Origin: Marinobacter sp.
GTDB taxonomy: Bacteria; Pseudomonadota; Gammaproteobacteria; Pseudomonadales; Oleiphilaceae
Assembly: GCA_014762755.1 (NCBI GenBank)
Contig: JABURI010000172.1
Location: 1 to 64,000 of the forward strand
Direction of reading: 5' to 3'
Length of the DNA stretch: 64,000 nucleotides
A program made the position numbers and the translations under genes. Positions 38,347 through 46,820 of the stretch are shown piece after piece. The notes beneath the pieces were generated by a model. The model searched no databases. It had not been told where the DNA came from and was given only the letters and a program-made list of their open reading frames with translations. Position 1 is the first letter of the stretch. Each line of letters opens with the position of its first letter.

Positions 38347-39510
38347 ATGGAACCACGCCCTTCCCAGTCCCAGGCATCTGACCCTACCGGATCCCGGCCC
38401 GGCAATGCCCGGCTCGAATCCGGCAGACTGACCATTACCGGGGACTGGATTCTGTCGGGCTATCACGCGCTGCTGCAACAGCTCGAAGCGCTCCCCGCCG
38501 GTGCGCGCACGCCAGAGAGCCTGGACCTGTCGGCCCTGGAACACATCGACACCGCCGGTGCCGCGGTATTGGCATCCTTCCTTGGTCCGGAAGCCCTGGA
38601 ACAGCACGTTGCCGCGCAGGAGGCCCTGCCGGAGGAAAAGGCGGCCCTGCTGCTGGCCGTGGCCCGGTCCCTGGAGGACTGGCAGGAACCGGTGCCTCCG
38701 AAGGTTTCGCCGATTCGACTGTTCCTGGGCCATACCGGCCAGCAGGTCGAAGCCCTCGGCCATTTGATCTGGGTGTTACTCGGATTCATCGGCCAGACCC
38801 TGGCCGCCATGGCCTGGGTGCTGCCCCGGCCGAAACGCTGGCGGGTGACGCCGTTTGTCGCGTCCATCCAGGACACCGGCCTGAACGCGCTGCCCATTGT
38901 CGCCCTGCTGACCTTTCTGGTCGGTGCTGTGGTCGCCTTTCTTGGTGCCACGGTACTGGAGGATTTCGGTGCCACCATTTACACGGTCAACCTGGTGGCC
39001 TTCTCTTTCCTCCGGGAATTCGGTGTGTTGCTCGCCGCTATTCTGCTTGCAGGCCGGACTGCAAGTTCATTCACCGCCCACATCGGCGCCATGAAGGTAA
39101 ATGAAGAGCTTGATGCCATCCGGACCCTGGGGCTGAGCCCCATTGAGTTGCTGGTGTTACCCCGGGTTCTGGCCATGATGATCAGCCTCCCGATCCTGAC
39201 CTTTGTCGGGATGATGGCCGGTATGGTGGGCGGTGCCTTGGTGTGCGTACTGTCACTGGATATCACCCTCACCCAGTTCCTGACCATTATCGAGCGGGAT
39301 ATCGCTCTGCGGCATTTTCTGGTGGGGATTTCCAAAGCTCCGGTCTTTGCCTTCCTGATCGCGGTCATCGGCTGCCTGGAAGGATTCAAGGTGGCCGGCA
39401 GCGCCCAGTCTGTGGGCGAACACACCACCTCCAGTGTGGTGCAGTCCATCTTTATCGTAATTCTGTTGGACGCCATTGCTGCGCTATTCTTTATGGAAAT
39501 GGGGTGGTAA
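38347..39510 (+). CDS. STAS-MlaE-type ABC transporter permease
   Basis: N-terminal STAS-like region (SLDLSALEHIDTAGAAVLASFL) plus MlaE-family permease (LREFGVLLAAILLAGRTASSFTAHIGAMKVNEELDAIRTLG). Confidence 0.92.
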   Translation: MEPRPSQSQASDPTGSRPGNARLESGRLTITGDWILSGYHALLQQLEALPAGARTPESLDLSALEHIDTAGAAVLASFLGPEALEQHVAAQEALPEEKAALLLAVARSLEDWQEPVPPKVSPIRLFLGHTGQQVEALGHLIWVLLGFIGQTLAAMAWVLPRPKRWRVTPFVASIQDTGLNALPIVALLTFLVGAVVAFLGATVLEDFGATIYTVNLVAFSFLREFGVLLAAILLAGRTASSFTAHIGAMKVNEELDAIRTLGLSPIELLVLPRVLAMMISLPILTFVGMMAGMVGGALVCVLSLDITLTQFLTIIERDIALRHFLVGISKAPVFAFLIAVIGCLEGFKVAGSAQSVGEHTTSSVVQSIFIVILLDAIAALFFMEMGW

Positions 39511-39513
39511 ACG

Positions 39514-40350
39514 ATGGCGGCAGCAGAAGGCACCAGGCAGACACAGCGCACATCAGAACGAGTTATTGAGGTCAGAAATCTCTGCAACCGTTTCGGGGAC
39601 CACGTTGTCCATGAGGGTCTGGATCTGGGCCTGTACCGTGGGGAGATCCTTGGTGTGGTTGGCGGTTCCGGAACCGGCAAATCCGTGCTGCTGCGCAGTG
39701 TCATCGGTCTTCACAAACCCACATCCGGTGACACCCGGGTCTTCGGCGAAACGCTGGACGCCCTGTCTCCCCGCGCCCGCTCCCGTATGGAGCAGCGGTT
39801 TGGGGTGCTGTTTCAGGGCGGCGCGCTGTTTACATCACTGAACCTTCAGGAAAACATCGCCGTTCCGCTTATTGAGCATGCCGGCCTGAAACGCCCGGAT
39901 GCCGAGCAGGTGGCACGAATGAAACTTGCCCTGACTGGCCTTCCGCCGGATTCCGCCCTCAAATATCCGGCGGAACTTTCAGGTGGTATGGTCAAGCGGG
40001 CAAGCCTGGCGCGGGCCCTGGCCCTGGATCCGGAAATCCTGTTTCTGGACGAACCCACGGCGGGCCTGGATCCGATTGGCGCAGCCGCTTTCGATGAGCT
40101 GATCGTTACCCTGCGGAACGCCCTGGGCCTGACGGTTTTCCTGGTCACCCATGATCTGGACACCCTGTACTCCACCTGTGACCGGGTTGCCGTGCTGTCA
40201 CAAAAGCGGGTACTGGTGGCGGACACCCTGGACGCCGTCGCGGCCAACCCGGACGAATGGATACAGGATTACTTCAATGGCCCACGAGGCCGTGCCGCGA
40301 GCTATGCCGCGGCTAATCGAACACCGAGGCAACAAGGAGAAAGCGTCTGA
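39514..40350 (+). CDS. Mla-type ABC transporter ATP-binding protein
   Basis: GGSGTGKSVLLRSVIGL, LSGGMVKRASLARALALDPEILFLDEPTAGLDPI. Confidence 0.94.
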   Translation: MAAAEGTRQTQRTSERVIEVRNLCNRFGDHVVHEGLDLGLYRGEILGVVGGSGTGKSVLLRSVIGLHKPTSGDTRVFGETLDALSPRARSRMEQRFGVLFQGGALFTSLNLQENIAVPLIEHAGLKRPDAEQVARMKLALTGLPPDSALKYPAELSGGMVKRASLARALALDPEILFLDEPTAGLDPIGAAAFDELIVTLRNALGLTVFLVTHDLDTLYSTCDRVAVLSQKRVLVADTLDAVAANPDEWIQDYFNGPRGRAASYAAANRTPRQQGESV

Positions 40351-41288
40351 TGGAGCCCCGGGCCCACCATGTCATCATTGGTCTGTTCACTGTAATTGCG
40401 GTCAGTGCTGCACTTGTATTCGCGCTCTGGCTGGGCAAATCCTCGGCGGACCGGGAGTGGGCGTATTACCAGATCGGTTTCGATCACCCGATTTCCGGCC
40501 TCTCCGAGGGTAATCCGGTGTTGTACAGCGGTGTTCCGGTGGGTGAGGTACTCGAGCTGACGCTGGATCCGGACAATCCAAGCCACGTTCGGGTACTGGT
40601 CCGGGTCGACAAAGAAGTGCCCATTCGCAAGGACACACACGTCGGCCTGATCCTCGCCAATATCACCGGCAGTATGAGTGTGCAGTTCCGGGGCGGCACC
40701 AAAGACAGTCCCGTTCTTGAGGGGGATCGCAATAACCCGCCCCTGATCACGGCAGACCCGTCAGCCTTCAGCAGCCTGCTGACCAATGGCGAGGCACTGA
40801 TCGAGAAAACCGAGATCCTGCTCACCAATGCCAACAACCTGTTCTCCGAGAAAAACCTGGAAAACATGGCCAGTATTCTGGAAAACACCCGGAACGCCAC
40901 CGACTCACTGCTGGCCCAGCGCGAGGAGCTGCTGGCGCTCATGGAGCAGTTCGATGCCGCCGGTGTCCGGGCGGAAGAAGCAGCCATCAAGGTCTCCAGC
41001 GTATCCGATAACGCCAATGCCATCCTGCTGGAAAAGGTTGCACCGGTGCTCAACTCCATGGACCAGGCGCTATCAACCCTTCAGCCGGCTCTGGCCCGAA
41101 TCGATGAGCTGACCCGCAATAATGAGGGTGCGCTGGATGCCGGCCTGCAGGGGCTGGGAGAGCTGACACCGGCGATCCGGGAGCTGCGCAGTGCCCTGCG
41201 CAACCTGAACCAGTTTGCGACACGACTGGAGGCAAACCCTGCAGGCACCCTGCTGGGCGGTTCCAACATCAAGGAAGTTGAGCAATGA
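40350..41288 (+). CDS. MCE-domain (MlaD-family) protein
   Basis: Single N-terminal TM; MCE region YYQIGFDHPISGLSEGNPVLYSGVPVGEVLELTLD. Confidence 0.93.
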   Translation: MEPRAHHVIIGLFTVIAVSAALVFALWLGKSSADREWAYYQIGFDHPISGLSEGNPVLYSGVPVGEVLELTLDPDNPSHVRVLVRVDKEVPIRKDTHVGLILANITGSMSVQFRGGTKDSPVLEGDRNNPPLITADPSAFSSLLTNGEALIEKTEILLTNANNLFSEKNLENMASILENTRNATDSLLAQREELLALMEQFDAAGVRAEEAAIKVSSVSDNANAILLEKVAPVLNSMDQALSTLQPALARIDELTRNNEGALDAGLQGLGELTPAIRELRSALRNLNQFATRLEANPAGTLLGGSNIKEVEQ

Positions 41289-41893
41289 GAAGCTGTTTTC
41301 GAGCAGTCATCCCGGTGATAGCGTCAGTTGCCCTGGCCGCCTGTACGGTTTTCCCGACCCCGGATGCGCCCCGCGTCATGGATCTGGGCTCCGTTGAATC
41401 CGTGCCTCGCCTGGAAACACGCCATAGCCAAACCCTGAGGGTGGACACACCCCTGGCGTCCGAACCGGTAAACGGGACCCGCATCCTGACGAAACCTACC
41501 CCCCATGAGTTTCAGATGTACGGCAGCGCACGCTGGCGCGACAGTGCGCCTGTTCTGATTCGCGATCACCTCATCGACACACTGCGCCGGAGCCAGGGTT
41601 TTGCCAACGTCGTGACCGACACCAGCGCAGCCAGCACGGACCTGACGCTGATCAGCGAGCTATCTGCATTTCAAGCGGAGACAATCGAAGGGAAAACGCG
41701 GGTTGTTATTGAGCTGCACGCGGAAATGCTGAATAACCGGTCACGCAAGAGCCTGTGTGTCCGTAACAGCCGACTGTCCCAGCCGGCGGCAAGCGGTACT
41801 CTCGACGCGGTGGTCGAGGCCTTCGCTAATACCGCCGATCAACTGGGGAAAGAAACACTGCTCTGGGCGCACCAATGCCTGGCGGAAAACTGA
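41285..41893 (+). CDS. ABC-type transport auxiliary lipoprotein (PqiC-like)
   Basis: Lipobox SVALAAC; position at end of MCE operon. Confidence 0.8.
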   Translation: MRSCFRAVIPVIASVALAACTVFPTPDAPRVMDLGSVESVPRLETRHSQTLRVDTPLASEPVNGTRILTKPTPHEFQMYGSARWRDSAPVLIRDHLIDTLRRSQGFANVVTDTSAASTDLTLISELSAFQAETIEGKTRVVIELHAEMLNNRSRKSLCVRNSRLSQPAASGTLDAVVEAFANTADQLGKETLLWAHQCLAEN

Positions 41894-41914
41894 AACCGGA
41901 GACCCACGTTCCGG

Positions 41915-42466
41915 TTATTGGGCTTCAGGAAACAGATCCTTCCATGCCGCTTTGAGGTAAAGGAACATGGACCAGAGCGTCAGCACCGCAGCGACGTACA
42001 ACAGGGCGATGGCGACATAGGCCAGGGTCTGTCCCGGGGGAAATGCCAGCAAACCGACAATGGCCGCCATCTGGGCGGTCGTCTTGATCTTGCCGATGTA
42101 GGAAACCGCCACGCTCGCCCGACTACCCATTTCCGCCATCCACTCCCGTAGCGCGGAAATGACGATCTCCCGACCGATGATGACCGTGGCCGGAATGGTC
42201 AGCAACGCGGCAGAGTGTTCTTCTATCAGCACGGCCAGGGCCACCGCCACCATGAGTTTGTCCGCAACCGGATCCAGAAAGGCGCCAAAAGGCGTGCTTT
42301 GGTTGAGTTTCCGGGCCAGGTAACCATCCAGCCAGTCAGTCACTCCGGCGAGGGCAAAAATAAGCGCACTGACGATGTAGCTCCACTCCACCGGCAGGTA
42401 GAACACCACGACGAACACCGGGATCATCACGATGCGGGAGAGTGTGAGCAGGTTGGGCAGGTTCAT
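41915..42466 (-). CDS. pgsA: CDP-diacylglycerol--glycerol-3-phosphate 3-phosphatidyltransferase
   Basis: [26 protein letters not shown]-alcohol signature [27 protein letters not shown]. Confidence 0.96.
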   Translation of the reverse strand: MNLPNLLTLSRIVMIPVFVVVFYLPVEWSYIVSALIFALAGVTDWLDGYLARKLNQSTPFGAFLDPVADKLMVAVALAVLIEEHSAALLTIPATVIIGREIVISALREWMAEMGSRASVAVSYIGKIKTTAQMAAIVGLLAFPPGQTLAYVAIALLYVAAVLTLWSMFLYLKAAWKDLFPEAQ

Positions 42467-42473
42467 GGGCTTC

Positions 42474-44348
42474 CTATTCGTCATGCAATGCTGCGTAAAT
42501 CGTTTCCGCCAGGGCCTTGCTGATGCCCTGCACTTTCGCCATCTCGTCGACGCTGGCTTTCCGGATCTCCTGGATTCCACCGAAATAACGGATCAGGTCG
42601 CGGCGCCGTTTCGGACCAACCCCTTCGATTCCTTCAAGGGTGGACTGACGCCGTTTCTTGTCCCGTCTCGCCCGATGACCGGTAATGGCGAACCGGTGGG
42701 ACTCGTCCCGGATATGCTGGATCAGGTGCAACGCGGGCGAATCAGCGGGCACTCTGAAAACATCCCCGGTCATGGCATCAATGAGTTGCTCCATACCGGC
42801 CCGGCGCGTAACACCCTTGGCGACGCCAATCAGCGGGATATCCGAAATTCCTAGCTCATCAAACACTTCCCGCGCCACATTCAACTGGCCCTTACCGCCA
42901 TCGATGAACACGAGATCGGGACGTTTGCCTTCACCGGCGACCATTCGCTTGTACCGTCGGGTCAGCACCTGGCGCATGGCACCATAGTCGTCGCCCGCCT
43001 TGACGTTTTCGATGTTGTATAGCCGGTAGTCGCTCTTCAGCGGGCCATTCTCGTCGAAAACGACACAGGATGCGACCGTGTTTTCCCCATGGCTATGGCT
43101 GATATCGAAACATTCCATACGCGAAGGGGTTTCCGGCAGCTCCAGCAGGTCCCGCAGCGCCAGCAAACGACGGTAGACGGTCTCCTTGCTGGCCAGGTGC
43201 GTCAGCAGGGTCTGCCGGGCATTGGTCATGGCCAGTTCCAGCCAGCGGCGCCGTTCTCCGCGCACATTACCACGAATCCGGGTCTCGCGGTTAGCCGCCT
43301 CGGAAAGCGCCTGGGCCAGCAGTTCCTGCCCCTCCACATCAACCGGCACCAGGATATCCCGGGGAATCTCGCGGCGGGTGTTGCCACCGAAATAATACTG
43401 GCCCAGAAATGCGCTGAGCAATTCACCTTCGGTCTGCTCGATCGAATACCGGGGGAAGTAATCCTTTGTGCCCAATACCCGGCCACCGCGCACAATGATC
43501 ACCACAATGCAGACAATGCCAGCATCCTGGGCAATGGCGATGACATCCGCATCGCCTCCGGCACTGTCCACGGACTGCTGCTCCTGGACGTGACGCAGGT
43601 GGTTGATCTGATCGCGGTAGGCCGCGGCCTTCTCGAATTCCAGGTTCTTCGAAGCGGTTTCCATGGCATTCATCAGGTCATGGAGGATGGCCGGATTCTT
43701 GCCCTCCAGAAACATGGTGGCATGGCGGATATCTTCCCGATATTCCTCGGGACCGATAAACCCGACGCAAGGTGCCGTACAGCGGTTGATCTGGTATTGC
43801 AGGCAGGGCCTTGTCCGGTTCCTGAAATAGCTTTCACTACAAGATCTTATGCGGAAAACCTTCTGCAGAATGTTAAGGCTTTCCTTGACCGCTCCGGAGC
43901 TCGGGAAAGGTCCGAACCAGGTGCCGCCACCTTTCTTGGTCCGGCCCCGTCGAAAAGTCAGAGACGGATAGTCCGTGTGGGAGGAAAGATAGATATAAGG
44001 GTAGGACTTATCGTCCCGCAGCAGGATGTTATAGGGCGGCCGCAGGGATTTGATCAGGTTCTGTTCCAGCAGCAAGGCTTCGGTCTCGCTGCCGGTAATG
44101 GTGACCTCGATGGCTTCGATTTTGGCGACCAGGGCTTCGGTCTTGGGTGCCAGGCCGGTTTTGCGGAAATAACTGCTGACCCGCTTTTTCAGGTTGCGGG
44201 CCTTACCGACGTACAGCACCTCCCCCGCTGCGTCATACATCCGGTAGACGCCGGGCCTTTCGGTCAACTGCTTCAGGAAGTTTTTACTGTCGAACTCCCC
44301 GTTGTGTTCGGGCTTGGAGTCAGACCTTGTCGGCATCCAGTAATCCAA
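42474..44348 (-). CDS. uvrC: Excinuclease ABC subunit C
   Basis: GIY-YIG region [33 protein letters not shown] motif; C-terminal HhH. Confidence 0.98.
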   Translation of the reverse strand: MDYWMPTRSDSKPEHNGEFDSKNFLKQLTERPGVYRMYDAAGEVLYVGKARNLKKRVSSYFRKTGLAPKTEALVAKIEAIEVTITGSETEALLLEQNLIKSLRPPYNILLRDDKSYPYIYLSSHTDYPSLTFRRGRTKKGGGTWFGPFPSSGAVKESLNILQKVFRIRSCSESYFRNRTRPCLQYQINRCTAPCVGFIGPEEYREDIRHATMFLEGKNPAILHDLMNAMETASKNLEFEKAAAYRDQINHLRHVQEQQSVDSAGGDADVIAIAQDAGIVCIVVIIVRGGRVLGTKDYFPRYSIEQTEGELLSAFLGQYYFGGNTRREIPRDILVPVDVEGQELLAQALSEAANRETRIRGNVRGERRRWLELAMTNARQTLLTHLASKETVYRRLLALRDLLELPETPSRMECFDISHSHGENTVASCVVFDENGPLKSDYRLYNIENVKAGDDYGAMRQVLTRRYKRMVAGEGKRPDLVFIDGGKGQLNVAREVFDELGISDIPLIGVAKGVTRRAGMEQLIDAMTGDVFRVPADSPALHLIQHIRDESHRFAITGHRARRDKKRRQSTLEGIEGVGPKRRRDLIRYFGGIQEIRKASVDEMAKVQGISKALAETIYAALHDE

Positions 44349-44994
44349 GCCGCACGGCCATCAGGGCCAGTTCCACGTCACTGGAGATTTCCAGTTTCTC
44401 AAAGATCCGGTAACGGTAGCTGTTGACGGTCTTCGGGCTCAGGCACAATTTGTCGGAGATGTCCTGGACCTTCTGACAATCCACCACCATCATGGCAATC
44501 TGCATTTCCCGCTCGGACAGCCGCTCGAACAGGGCGAGCTCACCATTTTCGCTCTTGTCACCGGCGATCTGCTTCAGCGCCATTTTCTGGGCAATTTCCG
44601 GGCTGATGTAGCGCTGGCCGGAATGGGCCTGCCGGATGGCACGTACCATCTCCTGGATGTCCGCACCCTTGGTGATATAGGCACTGGCGCCGCTTTGCAT
44701 GACCCGGGTCGGATAGGGATCGTCGGCACAGGCCGTCACTACAATCACGCGGATGGAATCATCAATTCGAAGGATCCGGCGGGTGGCCTCCAACCCACCG
44801 ATACCCGGCATGCGGATATCCATGAGTACGATGTCAGGTCGTTGCTTGCGCACGAACTCGATGGCGTCTTCTCCGGACGATGCCTGACCGATCACATCAA
44901 TGTCGGGGTTATCCGCCAGCATCCGGGTTATTCCGGAACGAACCAGCTCGTGGTCGTCGACAACCAATACCCTGATCAAGATTTCACCTCGCAC
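44320..44994 (-). CDS. uvrY: LuxR-family response regulator, GacA/UvrY type
   Basis: RVLVVDDHELVRSGITRML; HTH LSEREMQIAMMVVDCQKVQDISDKLCLSPKTVNSYRYRIFEKL; synteny with uvrC-pgsA. Confidence 0.95.
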   Translation of the reverse strand: MRGEILIRVLVVDDHELVRSGITRMLADNPDIDVIGQASSGEDAIEFVRKQRPDIVLMDIRMPGIGGLEATRRILRIDDSIRVIVVTACADDPYPTRVMQSGASAYITKGADIQEMVRAIRQAHSGQRYISPEIAQKMALKQIAGDKSENGELALFERLSEREMQIAMMVVDCQKVQDISDKLCLSPKTVNSYRYRIFEKLEISSDVELALMAVRLGLLDADKV

Positions 44995-45026
44995 ACGGCT
45001 TTAAGCAAAGACAGGGGGATTCTACC

Positions 45027-45278
45027 CTACTCGGGTGCGCCCAGTCCGGCAGTATTTTCTACCGGATCGAACCAGACGACCAGATCTCCCCGCCGGACAG
45101 CCGCCATGACACGTTCCCTTTCGGCAAACGGGTTCTCGGTGTCATTGAGGCCATGGTAGCGGGTGCAGTACTCCTCAACCAGTCCCTGAAGCTGGTCTCC
45201 GGTGAGCAATTCCGTATCCACCACGAATTTTTCCTGCCGTGGGTCCGGTTCCGGTTGCAGCGCTGCTTCGTCGGTCAT
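45027..45278 (-). CDS. YheU-family protein
   Basis: FVVDTELLTGDQLQGLVEEYCTRYHGLNDTENPFAERERVMAAVRRGDLVVWFDP; start at MTDEAALQ. Confidence 0.82.
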   Translation of the reverse strand: MTDEAALQPEPDPRQEKFVVDTELLTGDQLQGLVEEYCTRYHGLNDTENPFAERERVMAAVRRGDLVVWFDPVENTAGLGAPE

Positions 45279-45407
45279 TATCCCTCCTGTGAGTATGGGT
45301 ATGGTAAGGATTAAACGCTCCGGGTAGAAGCCCCTGCACCAACAAGTCAGCTTCAAAATCCCGCGATGATTCACTATCATGCGTCGCTTTCAACGGTTTG
45401 GATGCTA

Positions 45408-46112
45408 ATGAACCAGTCTGTCTTTCGTCTGACCCTGCCCATCCTGTTCGGTTACATTCCGCTGGGAATGGCCTTCGGCGTGCTGTTCTCGACACAGCTG
45501 GACTATCCCTGGTGGGCAGCACCGTTGATGGGCGTGCTGATCTATGCCGGGGCCGGCCAGATTCTGGCTGTCAGCCTGCTGGCCGTTGGCGCAGGGATGG
45601 TCGAGGTCTTTGTGGCCATGTTCGTGCTGAACGCCCGCCACCTGTTCTACGGTCTGTCACTGCTGGGCCAGTTCCGCGGTGCCGGCTGGCGCAAGGCCTA
45701 TCTGATCTTCGGGCTGACTGACGAAACCTATTCCCTGCTCACCAGCCGTCCCCGGGGGCCGGACCGGCACCACGAACAGGAGCTGGACTTCCGCATCACC
45801 GGTTTTAACCAGTGTTACTGGGTGATTGGCTGCGCCATCGGCGCTCTGCTGGGCGAAAACGTGGCCTTCGATAGCACGGGTATCGAATTTGCGCTCGTTG
45901 CCCTGTTTATCGTGCTCACGATCGAACAATACAAGGCCCTGAGAGACGGCTTCCCGATCTGGACCGGTGCCGCCGCAGCCGGAGTTGCCATGCTGCTTTT
46001 GGCCCCCTCTCACCAGCTGATCGGGGCTATTCTCATCGTAACCGCCGTATTGCTGGTGCATTACCGCCGTCTGAAGGCCAGGAGTGCCACCGAGGGCGTC
46101 ACACATGGCTGA
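45408..46112 (+). CDS. azlC: AzlC-family branched-chain amino acid exporter subunit
   Basis: PILFGYIPLGMAFGVLF ... WWAAPLMGVLIYAGAGQ ... LNARHLFYGLSLL. Confidence 0.93.
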   Translation: MNQSVFRLTLPILFGYIPLGMAFGVLFSTQLDYPWWAAPLMGVLIYAGAGQILAVSLLAVGAGMVEVFVAMFVLNARHLFYGLSLLGQFRGAGWRKAYLIFGLTDETYSLLTSRPRGPDRHHEQELDFRITGFNQCYWVIGCAIGALLGENVAFDSTGIEFALVALFIVLTIEQYKALRDGFPIWTGAAAAGVAMLLLAPSHQLIGAILIVTAVLLVHYRRLKARSATEGVTHG

Positions 46113-46446
46113 CATTTCCTACCTGCTGTCCTTCATAGCCGTGGCGGCCATCGCCACCTTCGCGCCCCGGGTGATTCCGTTCGTGTTCTTCGAGCGTCAC
46201 ACCGAGCACCCGCTGATCAAGCACCTGGGCCGCTACCTTCCGGCTGCGGTGATGGCCTTGCTGGCAACGGTGTTCCTCACCCGTTCAGGCGACTGGCACG
46301 CGGTCCTGCCCGGCCTGGACGCAATCCTCCCCGGGTTGCTGGTGGTGGCCATCCATCTCTGGCGCCGCAACGCCCTGCTGTCCATCGCAGCCGGTACAGC
46401 CGCCTACATGGTGATCCAGCAAACGGGTTTTCTCTCCGGACTCTAA
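46105..46446 (+). CDS. azlD: AzlD-family transporter subunit
   Basis: Small polytopic protein overlapping azlC; FAPRVIPFVFFERHTEHPLIKHLGRYLPAAVMALLA. Confidence 0.92.
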   Translation: MADISYLLSFIAVAAIATFAPRVIPFVFFERHTEHPLIKHLGRYLPAAVMALLATVFLTRSGDWHAVLPGLDAILPGLLVVAIHLWRRNALLSIAAGTAAYMVIQQTGFLSGL

Positions 46447-46517
46447 GCCTTTTGCCTTTCAGGTACGTACAGCTACAGTGAAGGAAGGCTCGAAATCCCA
46501 CCGACAGAGAGAACTTC

Positions 46518-46820
46518 ATGGTTACGCTCAACATCAACGGCGAGCAACACGAACTCGACGTCCCGGACAACATGCCGCTGCTCTGGGCCATCAGGGATGG
46601 CGTTGCCCAACAGGACAACTTTGATACCTACCTGCTGCCCCGGATGCCGGACGCACCCAGGGAAATCCATATCCACCTGATGGACCGCCAGGACGAACCC
46701 ATGGGTGGCGTCGGTGAGCCCGGCCTGCCTCCGGTTGCGCCCGCCCTGTGCAATGCCATCTATGCGGCTACCGGCAAGCGCATACGCCGGCTGCCCGTTG
46801 GCGATCAGCTGAAGGCCTGA
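46518..46820 (+). pseudogene. Hybrid remnant: N-terminus of molybdenum hydroxylase 2Fe-2S subunit (IorA-like) joined to C-terminus of large subunit (IorB-like)
   Basis: MVTLNINGEQHELDVPDNMPLLWAIRDG resembles the start of IorA-type 2Fe-2S subunits; DNFDTYLLPRMPDAPREIHIHLMDRQDEPMGGVGEPGLPPVAPALCNAIYAATGKRIRRLPV resembles the extreme C-terminus of IorB-type subunits; all cluster cysteines absent. Confidence 0.75.

Noticed and set aside
43089-44426. 445-aa plus-strand ORF
   Set aside because: Antisense to uvrC; the GC-rich codon bias produces long shadow ORFs.
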